A stretch of DNA of 64,000 nt, taken from Agapetus fuscipes. Taxonomy: Eukaryota > Arthropoda > Insecta > Trichoptera > Glossosomatidae. Position numbers and translations under genes: made by a program. The notes under the pieces were generated by a model. That model did not search any database, was not told where the DNA came from, and saw nothing but the letters and a program-made list of their open reading frames with translations. Positions 30,668 through 41,529 of this stretch are shown here, piece after piece. Location: NCBI GenBank assembly GCA_951799405.1, contig OX637342.1:18399298-18463297 (forward strand), written 5' to 3'. Position 1 is the first letter of the stretch. The number at the start of each line of letters is the position of its first letter.

Positions 30668-30918
30668 CAATAATAACAATATTTTTAGGATGGTTTATTT
30701 GTTGAGCGCTGTTTTTGTGTGAATTACACTCAATAACCTTCTGCAAGCTTAGTCATCGCTGTAGAAAGCGCCAATTCTCAAACAAGACTAAGCTGCTGTA
30801 AGGCTGGATGGACCTTAAGTGATCGATTGTAAAGGTATATAAATTTTGCACCCCCCAGCGAAGAGCATATTTGAAAATATAAATGGTAAGTTTTTTGTGC
30901 TACGCCGGGATGCTAGCC
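30668..30918 (-). repeat. SB1 SINE
   Basis: Tail to B-box region is present (GGATGGTTTATTTGTTGAGC ... TACGCCGGGATGCTAGCCCA on plus). The A box is lost at the junction with SA. Confidence 0.78.
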
Positions 30919-31278
30919 CACAAGCCCCGAGGGGGCTGGTACTTATTACTTGTATAGACTAATAATGCCTTACAGCCCGTTCCCACTTATCGGGTGTCGG
31001 ATCCGTATATTAATCGGAGGTACCAGTGGCAGAACATTCCGGACAAAATCGGTTTCCGATAAGTGTGAATAGCTTCATACATAATGTTCTGCCATTGGAA
31101 CCTCCGATTAATATACGGATCCGACACCCGACAGGTGGGAACGGGCTCTTACGGGTATTTAATTTTGGTTTTAAAATAAATACCGAAACGGAAAATCATT
31201 TCTGACACCCTCGATGGTATTCAAACACAAGCTCTTGGCATGGAATTCAAGCACTTTACCATCTGAACTATCGATCGG
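30919..31278 (-). repeat. SA SINE split by a palindromic MITE
   Basis: SA sequence lies at 30919-30972 and 31149-31278 (head: ATCTGAACTATCGATCGG on plus). The insert is at the ACCTTGCCGGTATTT site. A further SA head scrap lies at 31298-31323. Confidence 0.8.
30973..31148. mobile_element. Palindromic MITE, TTA duplication (Harbinger-like)
   Basis: This 176 bp element has inverted ends about 66 bp long with five or so mismatches (CAGCCCGTTCCCAC ... GTGTCGGATCCGTATATTAA ... GGCAGAACAT). TTA is duplicated at 30970-30972 and 31149-31151. A 3 bp TTA duplication and GAGCCCGTT-like ends fit PIF/Harbinger MITEs. No coding capacity. Confidence 0.83.
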
Positions 31279-31323
31279 CATTTTTAAACTAAAATTGCTC
31301 TACCAACTGAACTATCGACTGAC

Positions 31324-32185
31324 ATTATAAATTTAAAATGACTCCTTACACAAACCCTTAACTTTTACAACGTGTTGTTAGCTGCGTCGTCTAACGACCG
31401 CCAGTTTACAGCTGTGCGCCCTCAATGAGGCCTCGGACTTGAAATGACGTCGAGTGGGCGGACCTAACAAATGACGCGAGCTTTGTCAGCGTCCCATTGT
31501 GAGGCAGTCAGGCCTGGATCAAGGGTGGTTTAAGCGGCGCAATGTGTGATTGCCCATTTCGACATTCTGATCGGATTGCGCTTTTTACAGCGGCGAGTCC
31601 GGGCATAGGTCCGATAGGTTACGGTAACTTTATGTTCACAAAGGGGTTATCGAGCTTTCAGGCGCTTTTGCAGCTCCTATGTGGACCCCAGACTGGATCT
31701 CCTCCCGGTCGATTTAGAACGCCATCAGCACATTTTTTGTGATTGGTACGAAGTAGTAAGCAGTGCATCTCGATGACATTGCACCGAGTCAGACAAACAG
31801 ATGAATCTAGAATCACTGCTCGGACGGGTAACGACCATCAGGAAGGCCTTCTGCCACAAAAAAAAATCATAGCATTGCATGAGCGTTCTGTGATACGCTT
31901 CCCTGGATGGAAGCACGTATAAACGGAATGGGTTTTGAGGCTGGGTTTTTGCAATAAAACAGGGCCCTCACGCCAACGGACCCTCCAAAATGCCAAAAAC
32001 AAACTTGTATTTGTTTTCAGTGCCCAGGTTTTTGCGGCCATTTGTGCCCTAGAGGCACACGATTACAAACTTAAAAGAAATAAATTTAAAATGCAATGCA
32101 AAAAAAATATCTTTGGAGCTTAAGTTTTATGAGGCATTCCTTATTTTATTACTTCTTAATACTATTTACTACTACTTACTTACGC
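31324..32185. other. Unassigned, GC-richer sequence
   Basis: 31380-31700 is less AT-rich than the surroundings (GACGTCGAGTGGGCGG, GACTGGATCTCCTCCC). Short frames on both strands lack domains. A promoter or single-copy host sequence is possible but not shown. Confidence 0.35.
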
Positions 32186-32668
32186 AAGGTTTATGTTAAT
32201 TTGAGGTTCGGATCGGTCGATAGCTCAGTTGGTGGAGTGCTTGCATTCCATGCCGTGAGCTCGGGTTCGAATCCCACCGAGCGCGAGGGTGTCAGAAATG
32301 ATTTCCCGTTTCGGTGTTTATTTCAAACCCCAAAATAATAATGCCGGCAAGGTTTACTCAGCCTTCACAAGAAATGAGTACCAGCTCTCTCGGGAGCTGG
32401 GAAAACACCACTTCAATTGAAGTGGTTGGCGTAAGGCCGGCCCCCTTACCTGTAAAAATAAATACGTTCAACTCGCCACATGCGACCCCTTCGGGGATAA
32501 CGCGGCAAGAAGTTACACTATATGTGTAGCTTATTTGCGTTGCGTTGCGGATATTATTTTTAAAGTACACACGCAGCATTTGTAAGCGCAAATTTACACG
32601 TGTCTGTTTGGGGCATGCATTTAATTTTAAATGTTAATACATCTTTTTAACTTAGATTATAGATTATA
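32186..32668 (+). repeat. LW copy split by an SA SINE
   Basis: LW lies at 32186-32213 and 32548-32668 (tail TTAACTTAGATTATAGATTA). CGGAT at 32209-32213 and 32548-32552 flanks the SINE as a short target duplication. Confidence 0.82.
32214..32547 (+). mobile_element. SA SINE, intact head and tail
   Basis: The A box TAGCTCAGTTGGTGGAGTGC, B box GGGTTCGAATCCC, full body and TTGCGTTGCGTTGCG tail are present. It is the least diverged SA copy, and its tail shows the (TTGCG)n repeat best. Confidence 0.9.
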
Positions 32669-33061
32669 TTTTAATAGATACGTGACCAAGGGACTAAAAT
32701 ATTTTGTATAGAGAACATTTGATTTTTTTTTTCGGAAAACATATGCATATTTTGCGCTGTGAAGAAAATAGTGGGATTGGGTAATTTTAGAGAAGGTGGG
32801 CATATAGGGGGCCCCAAGTTTTTTTCCGCCCCAGGGCCCCTAGAGGAGTTAATCCAGGCCTGGCTGCAGTACCAAGTGATCAACCAGAACGGCTACAAAC
32901 TAGCTACGTCGTGTATACCATTGTATAGTTCTACGAGATGGTGACAATAAAATATCATCAGGAATAAATCTTGCCACCTTGTTAGTGTTTGGTTGATAGA
33001 TCAATCTTAAAAGCTCTTGAAGTCTCAGGGAAAGACCTGGGCTCAAATATGTCTTCGTATC
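32669..33061. other. No recognisable feature
   Basis: No supported coding frame or repeat. Confidence 0.5.
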
Positions 33062-33150
33062 GATCTTTAATCTAAGTTTTATTTATTTAAAAAATTCAAA
33101 TGGGTAAAACATAGTTTTAATTCACTTATTTATTATATTTTACTTAATTT
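33062..33150 (-). repeat. HR repeat fragment
   Basis: TTATTTAAAAAATTCAAATG and TAGTTTTAATTCACTTATTT on plus are the inverse of the 3' half of 25330-25480. The hammerhead part is not included. Confidence 0.5.
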
Positions 33151-33194
33151 ATTTTTAATCCTGTGTGGGTGACTTCCTGGATTTCAGAGACTCT

Positions 33195-33452
33195 ATTCCT
33201 TAACTTATAGGTTGGTATGAGGCTGACCACCCATACTGTAAAAAATGGTTCACTTTGCCAATGTCACCCCTGTGTCAGGAAAGGTCAGCAAAAGATGCAG
33301 GGCTTATGTTCATTTGAGGTTTTAGTTGTAAGCACACATACACTTGTTGGTTTGTGGGCATACATCTGAGAGCTTTAAATGAATATATCCTTGCAACTTA
33401 GATTATAGATTATAGTATGGGTGGTTTTGCCTCATATAAGTCAAGGAATATA
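33195..33452 (+). repeat. LW LINE 3'-end copy plus inverted scrap
   Basis: 33195-33415 is a plus-strand copy missing ~20 bp at CATTTGTAAGCGCGAAC. 33414-33452 is the start of an inverted copy (GCCTCATATAAGTCAAGGAA). Confidence 0.8.
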
Positions 33453-33469
33453 CTTAAAAGAAAAGCTCT

Positions 33470-33731
33470 TACTTAAATCTAAATCTAAATCTAAATAAAA
33501 GTTGCAAAGATATATATCATTTGAGATTCATATTAAATGCATTCCCACAAGCAGAAACGCATAATTTTGCGCTTACACATGTGGGCCTACAATATAAAAC
33601 ACTCAGTCTCAAATGAACATAAGAGCCCTGCAACTCTTGCTGACCTTCCCTGAAACAGGGGGGACATTGGCAAAATAAACATTTTTTACAATATGGGTGG
33701 TCAGCCTCATACCAACCTATAAGTCAAGGAA
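33470..33731 (-). repeat. LW LINE 3'-end copy
   Basis: Full copy. Its tail reads (AAATCT)n on plus, a variant of the usual TTAGATTATA repeat. Confidence 0.85.
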
Positions 33732-34371
33732 TTTTAAAAACCTAAACAATTAAAAATGTTTTGTTTTTTTATCTTTACAGTGAAGTATTGTTTTTCAATT
33801 AACCTAAATATGTATACAGTTAAGTCCTTATTACAAACGAATCTATGTACACTTTCTCAAAAATCTTTTTTATATAAATATCTCTCATTTTCTCAATATG
33901 CATTTTTTTTTCCATGGATATAATAATAATCTGTTTTTATACTACCGATAAACGCAAAATTATTTTCCTTTGAATAAAGTTATAACAGTTTGCAAGTTCT
34001 CAATAGACCGTTATAGGCGTCGTTGCCCAAGAAAGGGTGACTGATATTATAACAAAACGGTATTTCGGGTTCACCATGAAAGGGGCAATATGGGGGTGCA
34101 CTGGAAGGCTTCAGACCTTCTCGCATATCGTAAATATCTTCAGCATCGACTTTCCCTGACCTCGCCTGTGAAGAATTTGATCTTTGCGGTCCAAATGACC
34201 TCTACGGTAAGAGGTAAGTAACTTAATTAATGCTCAATTAAAATATATTTGTTAGTTTTTTTATTTCATAAAAAATATCTTTACTCTGAAATTTTGTTGC
34301 AAAAATATTGTAACGATTCACGGGTTCAATTAATGAGTACTTCGGTTGATTTATGTTTGTGTAAGTCTTAT
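33732..34371. other. No recognisable feature
   Basis: No supported coding frame or repeat. Confidence 0.5.
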
Positions 34372-34445
34372 CTAATATAATCTTAGTTGCAAGTATATAA
34401 AACATTAAAGATTCACAATGTATGCATTTTCACAAGCAGACACGT

Positions 34446-34700
34446 CGCTGCCTTAGTTTTTGTTTTCCGTATAGACCATTAAGCTAATTTTACATGAGCA
34501 ATGTTTGCATGTGTACTGGATAAATGTGTCTTATGAAAACAGGAAATTGATTTAAAAAATATTTAAAACAACTCTCACATTATCGAGATTTAAGTTTTTT
34601 CTTAGCTCAGATTGTGTAGAATTTGATTCTTAAGACAATTGCATTAAAAAGTCATATTTGACAGAATTGGTCTATTTGGCAAACAAAAACTGGAGGAGCG
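34446..34700 (+). mobile_element. TD element, complete, 255 bp
   Basis: Ends: CGCTGCCTTAGTTTTTGTTT and, inverted, CGCTCCTCCAGTTTTTGTTT, both leading to a shared TAGACC about 30 bp in. ACGT is repeated at 34442-34445 and 34701-34704. The interior has no coding capacity. This copy best defines both ends because the host LW sequence is known. Confidence 0.72.
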
Positions 34701-34933
34701 ACGTATAAGTTCGCGCTTAAATATGCCATGTGGCATGTGGACTTACAACATAAAAACCCAAATCTAAAATGAACATACACCCTGCAGTTCTTGCCGACCT
34801 TTCCTGAAACAGGGGGGACATTGGCATAGTAAACCATTTTGTACAGCATGAGTGGTCAGTCGCATACCAACCTATAAGTCAAGGAACATACACAATAAAT
34901 TACATTTTATAAATCAGTAAATAATAATATTTA

Positions 34934-34955
34934 TGGATGATGATGATGATGATGA
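34934..34955 (+). repeat. (ATG)n microsatellite
   Basis: About seven ATG/ATGATGG units within the LW UTR insertion. Confidence 0.8.
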
Positions 34956-35123
34956 TGGATGATTTCTTTCCTGTGGCGCCATTTAATGGTCCAGGACCAT
35001 CTCAAGGGCGCCATGGCTTCTGGAGAAAAGTAGTGTCTTCAGTAGACATGGACATCATAACTAAGACATAATACAAAATTCTAATTCAAAAAACCCTCGT
35101 CCTAGCCGCCAATATAACAGATT

Positions 35124-35540
35124 TAATCTAATCTAATCTAATGTAAGCTGCAAAGATATATATCATGAAAGATTTATATTAAATGCATTCCCACAAGCAG
35201 ACGTGTATAATTTCGCGCTAACACGTGCCGCATGTGGACCTACAATATGAAAACCCAATCTCAAATGAACATAAGCAAATCTTCCGTCCTTCCCTGAAAC
35301 AGGGGTGACATTGGCAAAGTGAACCATTTTTTAACAGTATGGGTGATCAGCCGCATACCATCCTATAAGTCAAGGAATACACATGACAAATTACATTTTT
35401 TAAATCAATAAATAATAGTATACACATGGACATCAAAAAAACTTAAATATAAAACCAATTTCACTTTAATAAACCCTAGTCACCAACATTACAGATCAAC
35501 CGCAATTTCTTTCTATTCTTACATACTTCTTTAATCAACT
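35124..35540 (-). pseudogene. LW LINE end nested in another LW ORF
   Basis: Terminal repeat at 35124-35379 with a four-unit (TTAGA)n tail, UTR to 35475, and a short coding end (35476-35540). Its tail joins directly to ATATAACAGAT of the preceding LW coding end, so it inserted into that copy's ORF. Confidence 0.78.
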
Positions 35541-36192
35541 GCTATTATGTATGTTTGTTAGTTCGGAAGCTTTTATTAGTGGGTTCCTGTACGTGCATTG
35601 TTTGGCGTAGACCCTCTACGGAATATTGCAGCTGCACTGTATTGGGCGTAGCACCCTTTAGTTTACATTACGTGATATTGGCGTAGCATTGTGTAAGCTA
35701 CGATGACATTGTACAAGTGTTTAATGCAAATAGACCAGTTGTTACCAACCTCTTTTGAACAAAAACAACATAAATAGATTAAAATAAAAATTGCTTTGTT
35801 TTAATTCATATGAGTTTTATTTATTTAATACACAACCAGTTTCGGGAGAAACAGGACCTCTCATCTTCATGTGTTGAGAGACTTTGAACTTCATATGGAA
35901 TTTCACAAAGTTTCTGCAAAAAATCTAGATAGTATAAAAACAGCATTGTGTCAAAAAAAAATCTTCTGAGATCCATTTTTATGTCCATTGTTTCTGGAGC
36001 TTTCGAACAATTCTTTAACATATTAATTGGGTTTTTCCAACTGTAGCATGATTTCAAGGTTTCATTGGAATTGTTATAATTCTTTTTTTTAATATTTGGC
36101 CGAAAAAGGTCAACAAAAATATGCGAAAAACGTCTAGATGACCACAGCGACAAGTTTTGGAAGACAATGGTCAAGTGTAAACCACAGGCCAT
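35541..36192 (-). repeat. Unassigned repeat with GAAAC-type motif
   Basis: Positions 35777-35824 resemble the palindrome arm at 21676-21801. Minus strand 35840-35880 reads ATGAAGATGAGAGGTCCTG then TTTCTCCCGAAACTGG, the layout of a decayed HR-type core. The 123-residue minus frame (35821-36192) runs through this motif and has no recognised domain; I do not call it a gene. Confidence 0.35.
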
Positions 36193-36224
36193 AAAAGCCT
36201 AAAAAGACAGGTTTATTATTATTT

Positions 36225-36697
36225 ATTTATGTGGTATACTAGTGCCCACTCTGATGTATGGAAGTAAAGCCTGGACGGTAAGTGAAAGTGAGATTAGTAA
36301 AGTCCATACGGTAGAAATGGACTACTTAAGAAGTATGATTGGAAAAAGACGGAGTGATAGGGTGAGGAATGATTTTGTTAGAGAGGAATGCGGTGTAAGA
36401 GAAAGTGTCAAAGTAAAGATTAAAAGAAGTATACTTAGATGGTTTGGACATTTGGAGAGAATGAATGAGGAAAGAATGACGAAGAAAGTATATGCTGCAA
36501 GAATTGATGGATGTCGTGGAAGAGGAAGACCGAGAAAGGTATGGATGGATCAAATTTTCGAAATAGCGAGTGAATGGGATATCCAGAGTCATAATAAAAG
36601 GAGAGCTTGTATGAAAAAACTTATGACTCTGGATGAAATGAAAGAAGTGTGCAAGGACAGAAAGAAGTGGCGGCTAATCTGCAATGCTGATTTGTAA
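36225..36697 (+). pseudogene. LW LINE ORF C-terminal 151 residues
   Basis: This is the longest LW coding piece in the window and is uninterrupted (M at 36242). Order: VPTLMYGSKAWTVSESE, EMDYLRSMIGKRRSDRVRND, KRSILRWFGHLERMNEERMT, RGRGRPRKVWMDQIFEIASE, SHNKRRACMKKLMTLDEMKE, KKWRLICNADL, stop. It is the region after the reverse transcriptase core of a non-LTR element. LMYGSxxW...WFGHLERM...RGRPR is shared by many insect LINE ORFs; RTE-like is my best guess. Frame integrity suggests a recent insertion, but it is 5'-truncated. Confidence 0.85.
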
Positions 36698-37068
36698 TGT
36701 TGGTTTATTGGCTTGCTACATTTTTTGCATAAGACATTTTTGACTTTTTTTGTATAGATTTATTTTTAAGGTTTTGTTGTTTTCTTATACTTAAATGTTA
36801 TTTATCACTCGTATTCCTTGACTTATAGGTTGGTATGAGGTTGACCACCCATACTGTAAAAAATGGTTCACTTTGCCAATGTCACCCCTGTTTCAGGGAA
36901 TGTCGGCAAGAGTTGCAGGGCTTATGTTCATTTGAGGTTTGGATTTTATTTGTAAGTACACAATCAGCATTTGTAAGCGCGAACTACACGTGTTTGTTTG
37001 TGGGCATACATCTGAGAGCTTTGAATGAATATATCCTCGCACCTTAGATTATAGATTATAGATTACCC
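36698..37068 (+). repeat. LW 3' UTR and terminal repeat
   Basis: UTR (36698-36813) followed by the full terminal repeat ending ACCTTAGATTATAGATTATA. Together with 36225-36697 it gives an 840 bp LINE end, the reference copy for the (TTAGATTATA)n subfamily. Confidence 0.92.
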
Positions 37069-37311
37069 ATAATCTAATCTTTTATCTAAGTCGCAAAGAA
37101 ATATATGTTTATTTCAAATTCATATTCAATGCATGCCGTCATACCGGTTACATATGCTGCATGTGTACTTACAAATTAAAAACTAAACCTCAAATAAACA
37201 AAAGCCCTGCATCTTTTGCCGACCTTTCCTGAAACGGGGGTGACATTGGCCAAGTGAACCAATTTATAAAGTATGGGGGGTCAGCCTTATTACAACCTTT
37301 AAGTCAAGGGA
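37069..37311 (-). repeat. LW LINE 3'-end copy, tail to tail
   Basis: Diverged copy whose tail abuts the tail of the preceding plus-strand copy (37050-37090). Confidence 0.8.
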
Positions 37312-37634
37312 TGCATCATATCATATCTTTATCAAGTAGTGTATTCATATAATTTATTATGAATTGCTTTCAAACCTTTTACTGTACCTACCATGTCAAA
37401 AGCACTCGCAGCCCAACGGTTGAGAACGACTGAAATAGAGCATAATTATTCAGATATGAACTCCACAACTATGCATGTTTTGGATGGCCTCTATAATAAA
37501 GCTGTAAAATTGCATGCGTGCCTGTATTTGATATTTCATGAGGTATTTACTTTAGGCACTCATTTTTACGACTGGTTTTTGAGTGTTTTACATTCACAAA
37601 CCTTCAGCTTACTCAGTAAGTACCCAATAACACA
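37312..37634. other. No recognisable feature
   Basis: An 83-residue frame (37393-37644) has no domain and runs into an SB head. Confidence 0.5.
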
Positions 37635-37850
37635 TGACCGGTAGTAGTCTAGTATTAACGCTCCGGACTTGTAAATTGAAGGCTGTGGGTTCGAATCAAA
37701 ACAGATCACACAAAATATACCATTAATATTTTCAAACATGCTTTCGATGGATGAAAAACTCATATAAATTTACCACAGAACGGTCACCAAAGGTCCAACC
37801 AGCCTTACAGCAACTAGGTCTCGCTTAGGAATTGTCACTTTCTTCATACC
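37635..37850 (+). repeat. SB SINE without tail
   Basis: Head GTAGTCTAGTATTAACGCTC and GGGTTCGAATCAA. The body ends at AATTGTCACTTTCTTC. Confidence 0.78.
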
Positions 37851-37867
37851 TACTACTTAACTTTAGT

Positions 37868-38074
37868 TTAAATGAGAGTTTTCCAGCTCCGAGGATGCTA
37901 GTTTTCATTTCTTGTGAAAGATGAAGGCTAAGAAAGCCTAGCCGGTATTTTTATTTGATGCTTGAAATGAACACCAAAATGGGAAATCATTTTTTACACC
38001 CTTGGTGGGATTCAAAACGAAGTTCTCGGCATGGAATGCAAGCACTCTACCAACTAGCTATCAAACAGACTATC
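37868..38074 (-). repeat. SA SINE, 5' half
   Basis: It retains the head (ACTCTACCAACTAGCTATC on plus) and first half of the body with a ~10 bp duplication (AAAGATGAAGGCTAAGAAAG). The 3' third is missing. Confidence 0.75.
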
Positions 38075-38454
38075 ACAAATCACAAAAGTATAAAATCAAA
38101 AAGAAGTCTGATTTTTTTCATGAAAATAAATAAAACATTTGATTTAGCTTTGAAGGTTTTTCATGAAATTCATGAAATGCTCAAAAGGTTCGTATTACTT
38201 TCATGAAATATATCAAATAACTTAATTTAAAAGCGATGAGACTTTTCAGGTAGTGGATAATATTATTTTCTGTATAATAAACAAACGACTCATTGATATA
38301 ATCTTGTTAAATAATCGTTTTTTCGTTAGGTACCTATATGAAATAACGATGAACAAAATAATATCCATTCAGCAGTCAGCTTTGAAGTTTTTTTTTGTGT
38401 GAAAAAAAAATGACCTTGAATAAATTCAGGATTAAATTTATTGTAGGTACAATT
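38075..38454. other. No recognisable feature
   Basis: AT-rich; no supported frame. Confidence 0.5.
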
Positions 38455-38848
38455 GATTTGGCGGCTAATCTGCAATGTTGATTTCTAATGTTGGTTTATT
38501 GATTTGCTACATTTTTTGCAAAGGAAATTTTTGACTTTTTTTGTATAGATTTATTTTTAAGGTTTTGTTCTTTTTTATATTTAAATGTAATTTATTATTC
38601 GTATTCCTTGACTTATAGGTTGGTATGAGGTGGACCACCCATACTATAAAAAATGGTTCACTTTGCCAATGTCACCCCTGTGTCAGGGAAGGTCGGCAAA
38701 AGTTGTGGGGCTTATGTTCATTTGAGGTTTGGATTGTATTTGTTAGTACACATTCAGCATTTGTAAGCGCGAACTACACGTGTTGGTTTGTGGGCATACA
38801 TCTGAGAGCTTTAAATTAATGTATCCTTGCAACTTAGATTATAGATTA
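38455..38848 (+). repeat. LW ORF tip, 3' UTR and terminal repeat
   Basis: It starts at TTGGCGGCTAATCTGCAATG (last codons WRLICNV..), continues through a UTR matching 36698-36813, and then the terminal repeat from 38604. Confidence 0.88.
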
Positions 38849-38939
38849 TTATATAGAACGAAAGCGGTAGAAAACCTAATTATCTAATGCTATGAAAATC
38901 CACTGATAAAAAGAAATACCAGATTTGTTCATATTGTTC

Positions 38940-39236
38940 TGGTCGATATTTCAGTTAGTAGAAAGCTTGAATTTCATGCCGGGAGCTCGGGTTGGATTCC
39001 CGCCGAGGGTGTTTATTTCAAACCCATAAAATAATACCCGAAAAGACTTACTCAGCCTTTGCAAGAAATTAGAATCAGAACCTTCGGAAGCTGGAAAACT
39101 CCCACTTCAACTGCAGTGAGTTATATAAGGCCGGCTTCCTTACCTGTATAAATAAATAGGTTCCACTCACCACATACGGGGATAACCCGGCAAGAAGCTG
39201 AGCAATATATGTGCAGCTTATTCGCGCTGCAGTAAG
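38940..39236 (+). repeat. SA SINE with shortened body
   Basis: The head is mutated (GATATTTCAGTTAGTAGAAA; B box GGGTTGGATTCCC) and 25 bp around GTCAGAAATGATTTCCCG are missing. The tail TGCAGCTTATTCGCGCTGC is degraded. Confidence 0.78.
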
Positions 39237-39411
39237 ATCTGATAATAATAATAAATCCTATTTTCAGCCTTGTCTTGCGGAGAGTGCAATACGTGACCTG
39301 CCTTGATCGAAATATACATAGAAATAAGAATAGAAACAGAGAAAGAAAACACACTTTTTACATTGACATAATTCTTAAGATACGCTTTCATAATCTAAGT
39401 TGCAAGTTCTT

Positions 39412-39727
39412 GGACCGGTCTGTAGTCCAGTGGCAACACTTCGGACTCATAAATGGAAGGTTGTAGATTCGGATCCTGGCGGAACACACAAAATACACAA
39501 TTTATATTTCCAAATATGCTCTTTGCTGGGTTGAAACAATTCATAAAACCTTTACCAAAGACCGATCACTAAAAGAACCATCCAGCCTTACAGTACCTGG
39601 GTCTAGCTCGAGTATTGGCGCTTTGTAGCGACAACCAACCTCGTACACTTCTGCGGCACTACAACAAGTGTCATAGACCCCTAGAGTCTCTAGAGTCTAG
39701 GGAGTCTCTCGCACAGGATTTCTTAAA
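39412..39727 (+). mobile_element. SB2 SINE
   Basis: Head (GTAGTCCAGTGGCAACACTT, AGATTCGGATCCTGG), body, then tail CACTTCTGCGGCACTA, AGTGTCATAGACCCCTAGAG, CTAGGGAGTCTCTCGCACAGG. The tail matches the LJ 3' UTR. Confidence 0.84.
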
Positions 39728-40077
39728 ATATATATATATTACATTTAAGATTTTAAGTTTAAAAATTCAAATTCAGGATGCCATTTTTTTTAACAGCTGC
39801 AGACGCTTAAATTTTTTGGTTAAGGTGTAAAAAAAATAAGACGAAAAGGTAAAAATTTCGCACCCTTTTGGGCGCCAACAACGGCCGATCTCTTTCCCTG
39901 ACAAAATACCGAGCAAAGTGAAGGACCCAATTTTAATACTCAAGGCAGTGTGAACGATTTCCATAATAAATCACAAGTCACCCGAACCCGCCTGCGAGGT
40001 GGAGAGAAAAATGAAGGAATAGACATAATCTAACGCCACTCAGCGGGAAGATCGAAAGTGTATTTCACTACATCAAA
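39728..40077. other. No recognisable feature
   Basis: No supported coding frame or repeat. Confidence 0.5.
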
Positions 40078-40438
40078 ATGGCGGTTAATCTGTGATGTTG
40101 GCGGCTAAAGTTTTTAAAATTAAAATTCGTTTTCTGTTGGTTTATGATGTCCATATATGTTATAATTTGTTGATTTTAAAAATGTAATTTGTTGTGTATG
40201 CTCCTTGACTTATAGGTTGGTATGCGTAGAAAATGGTTCACTTTGCCAATGTCACCCCTGTTTCAGGGAAGGTCGGCAGGAGTTGCAGGGTGTATGTTCA
40301 TTTGAGATTCGGGTTTTATATTGTAGGACTACATGCGGTATGTTTAAGCGCGAACTTAAACATGTCTGTTTTGTGAAAATGCATATAATGTGAATCTCTA
40401 ATGTCACTTAGATTTTGCAACTTAGATAAGATTAGATT
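40078..40438 (+). repeat. LW ORF tip, 3' UTR and terminal repeat
   Basis: It begins at TGGCGGTTAATCTGTGATGT (WRLICDVGG, stop), with UTR of the 11390-11486 type. The terminal repeat from 40202 has a 25 bp gap after TTGGTATGCG. Confidence 0.85.
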
Positions 40439-41150
40439 AGAAATATATAACTCTGCGTTTAAGCTCGACCACAATTTTAAGCGAGAAATGCTTCTAAATC
40501 TAAGCAGAACTTGTAGTGAACGTTTTAGCCTATCTATAATAAATCTATAATCTTAGTCACCTCAAGTACTTTCGACATGCCGACTTTATTTTCAAGAGGA
40601 CACCACTGAACCAAAAGAAGGATGTTTTTTTTTTCCGTTATTTGTGCTTTTCAAAACTGAAATTGTATAAGCTTATTTCTCATAAAAGTGTTTCGGTTTA
40701 TTTCTTTTAATTTTATTATCTTGATAAAAATGAAGGATGTAAGAATAATTATATTTCCAAACATAAACAATTAATATAATAAACAAAAAGCTTTTTTTTA
40801 AGGCCGCTTTGATGTATGTTTACTTTACCATTATGTTTATTCTTCAACACACATTCACCAAAAATACTTTAAAAAAAGGGTAAAACATTTTTGCTAAATA
40901 CTTCATCTTATATTATTTCAGCTGTACAGTAAAAACTGGGCTCTTCAGGAACGTAAATGTTGAAAATGTGGATATTTACGTACCGAAAAAAAAATTGTTC
41001 GCATATCTCGCATTTTCAGTTGGTTCCCCTTATGTGGTCACTGAAAAGTCGTGAAGAGAGAGACTAACGCGAATATTATACTAGGCTGCTAATTCCAAGC
41101 ATAACTCTTAGTATAAGAATGTACGTTTTAACTTATCCATCGAGTCGATT
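40439..41150. other. Mostly unassigned
   Basis: A minus-strand HR-like remnant lies near 40560-40590 (CTCAAGTACTTTCGACATGC on plus; compare 43740-43776). Nothing else is supported. Confidence 0.4.
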
Positions 41151-41392
41151 GTACCCTGAGTATGAGTTGCACAACTTGAGTAAAGAAAAGTTTACGGAAA
41201 GTACTTAAGAGTGGTTTTACCCACAATCTGCCGTTTTTGTTTGTTTGAACTTGATTTTCTTCATCACTGTAAATCTTTTGCTAAGACCATAAAGTGTAAG
41301 AAACAAAAACGGCAGATTTTGGGGAAAATCACTCTTTGATACTTTCCGTAAGCTTAACTTTACTCAAGTTTTGCAACTCGTACTAAGGGTAC
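41151..41392. mobile_element. 242 bp palindromic MITE, TA-flanked
   Basis: Left arm 41151-41243 (GTACCCTGAGTATGAGTTGC ... CTGCCGTTTTTGTTT) and right arm 41301-41392 are inverted with ~80% match. TA lies at each end (GTACCC/GGGTAC). Without coding capacity and with TA ends it fits a mariner-type MITE. A longer, more diverged relative is at 42010-42520. Confidence 0.75.
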
Positions 41393-41529
41393 TGAAAACA
41401 TATGGAAACTGAACAAACTCAATACATTTTTGTGAAAGGCTGCGGTTGAGTTTGAAAGTATTTTTTAAACTTGGAATTATAATGTTTTGTAGGATAACAA
41501 AGTGAACCTAATACTTTTTCAATACTTAC

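Larger units (their letters stand above)
34372..35123 (-). repeat. LW LINE end with two insertions
   Basis: Terminal repeat at 34372-34445 and 34701-34888 is split by a TD element. The 3' UTR and ORF end (34889-35123) is interrupted by (ATG)n and about 100 bp of unrelated sequence (34930-35040). The coding end is ...CNIGG and stop (near 35103-35120). A second LW copy then begins within the coding region. Confidence 0.72.

Noticed and set aside
31380..31700. Host exon or promoter
   Set aside because: The base composition is different from the surroundings, but no splice-bounded frame or promoter motif could be defended.
35821..36192. 123-residue protein on the minus strand
   Set aside because: It runs through a repeat motif (35840-35880) and shows no recognisable domain. 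A diverged element ORF is possible but unsupported.
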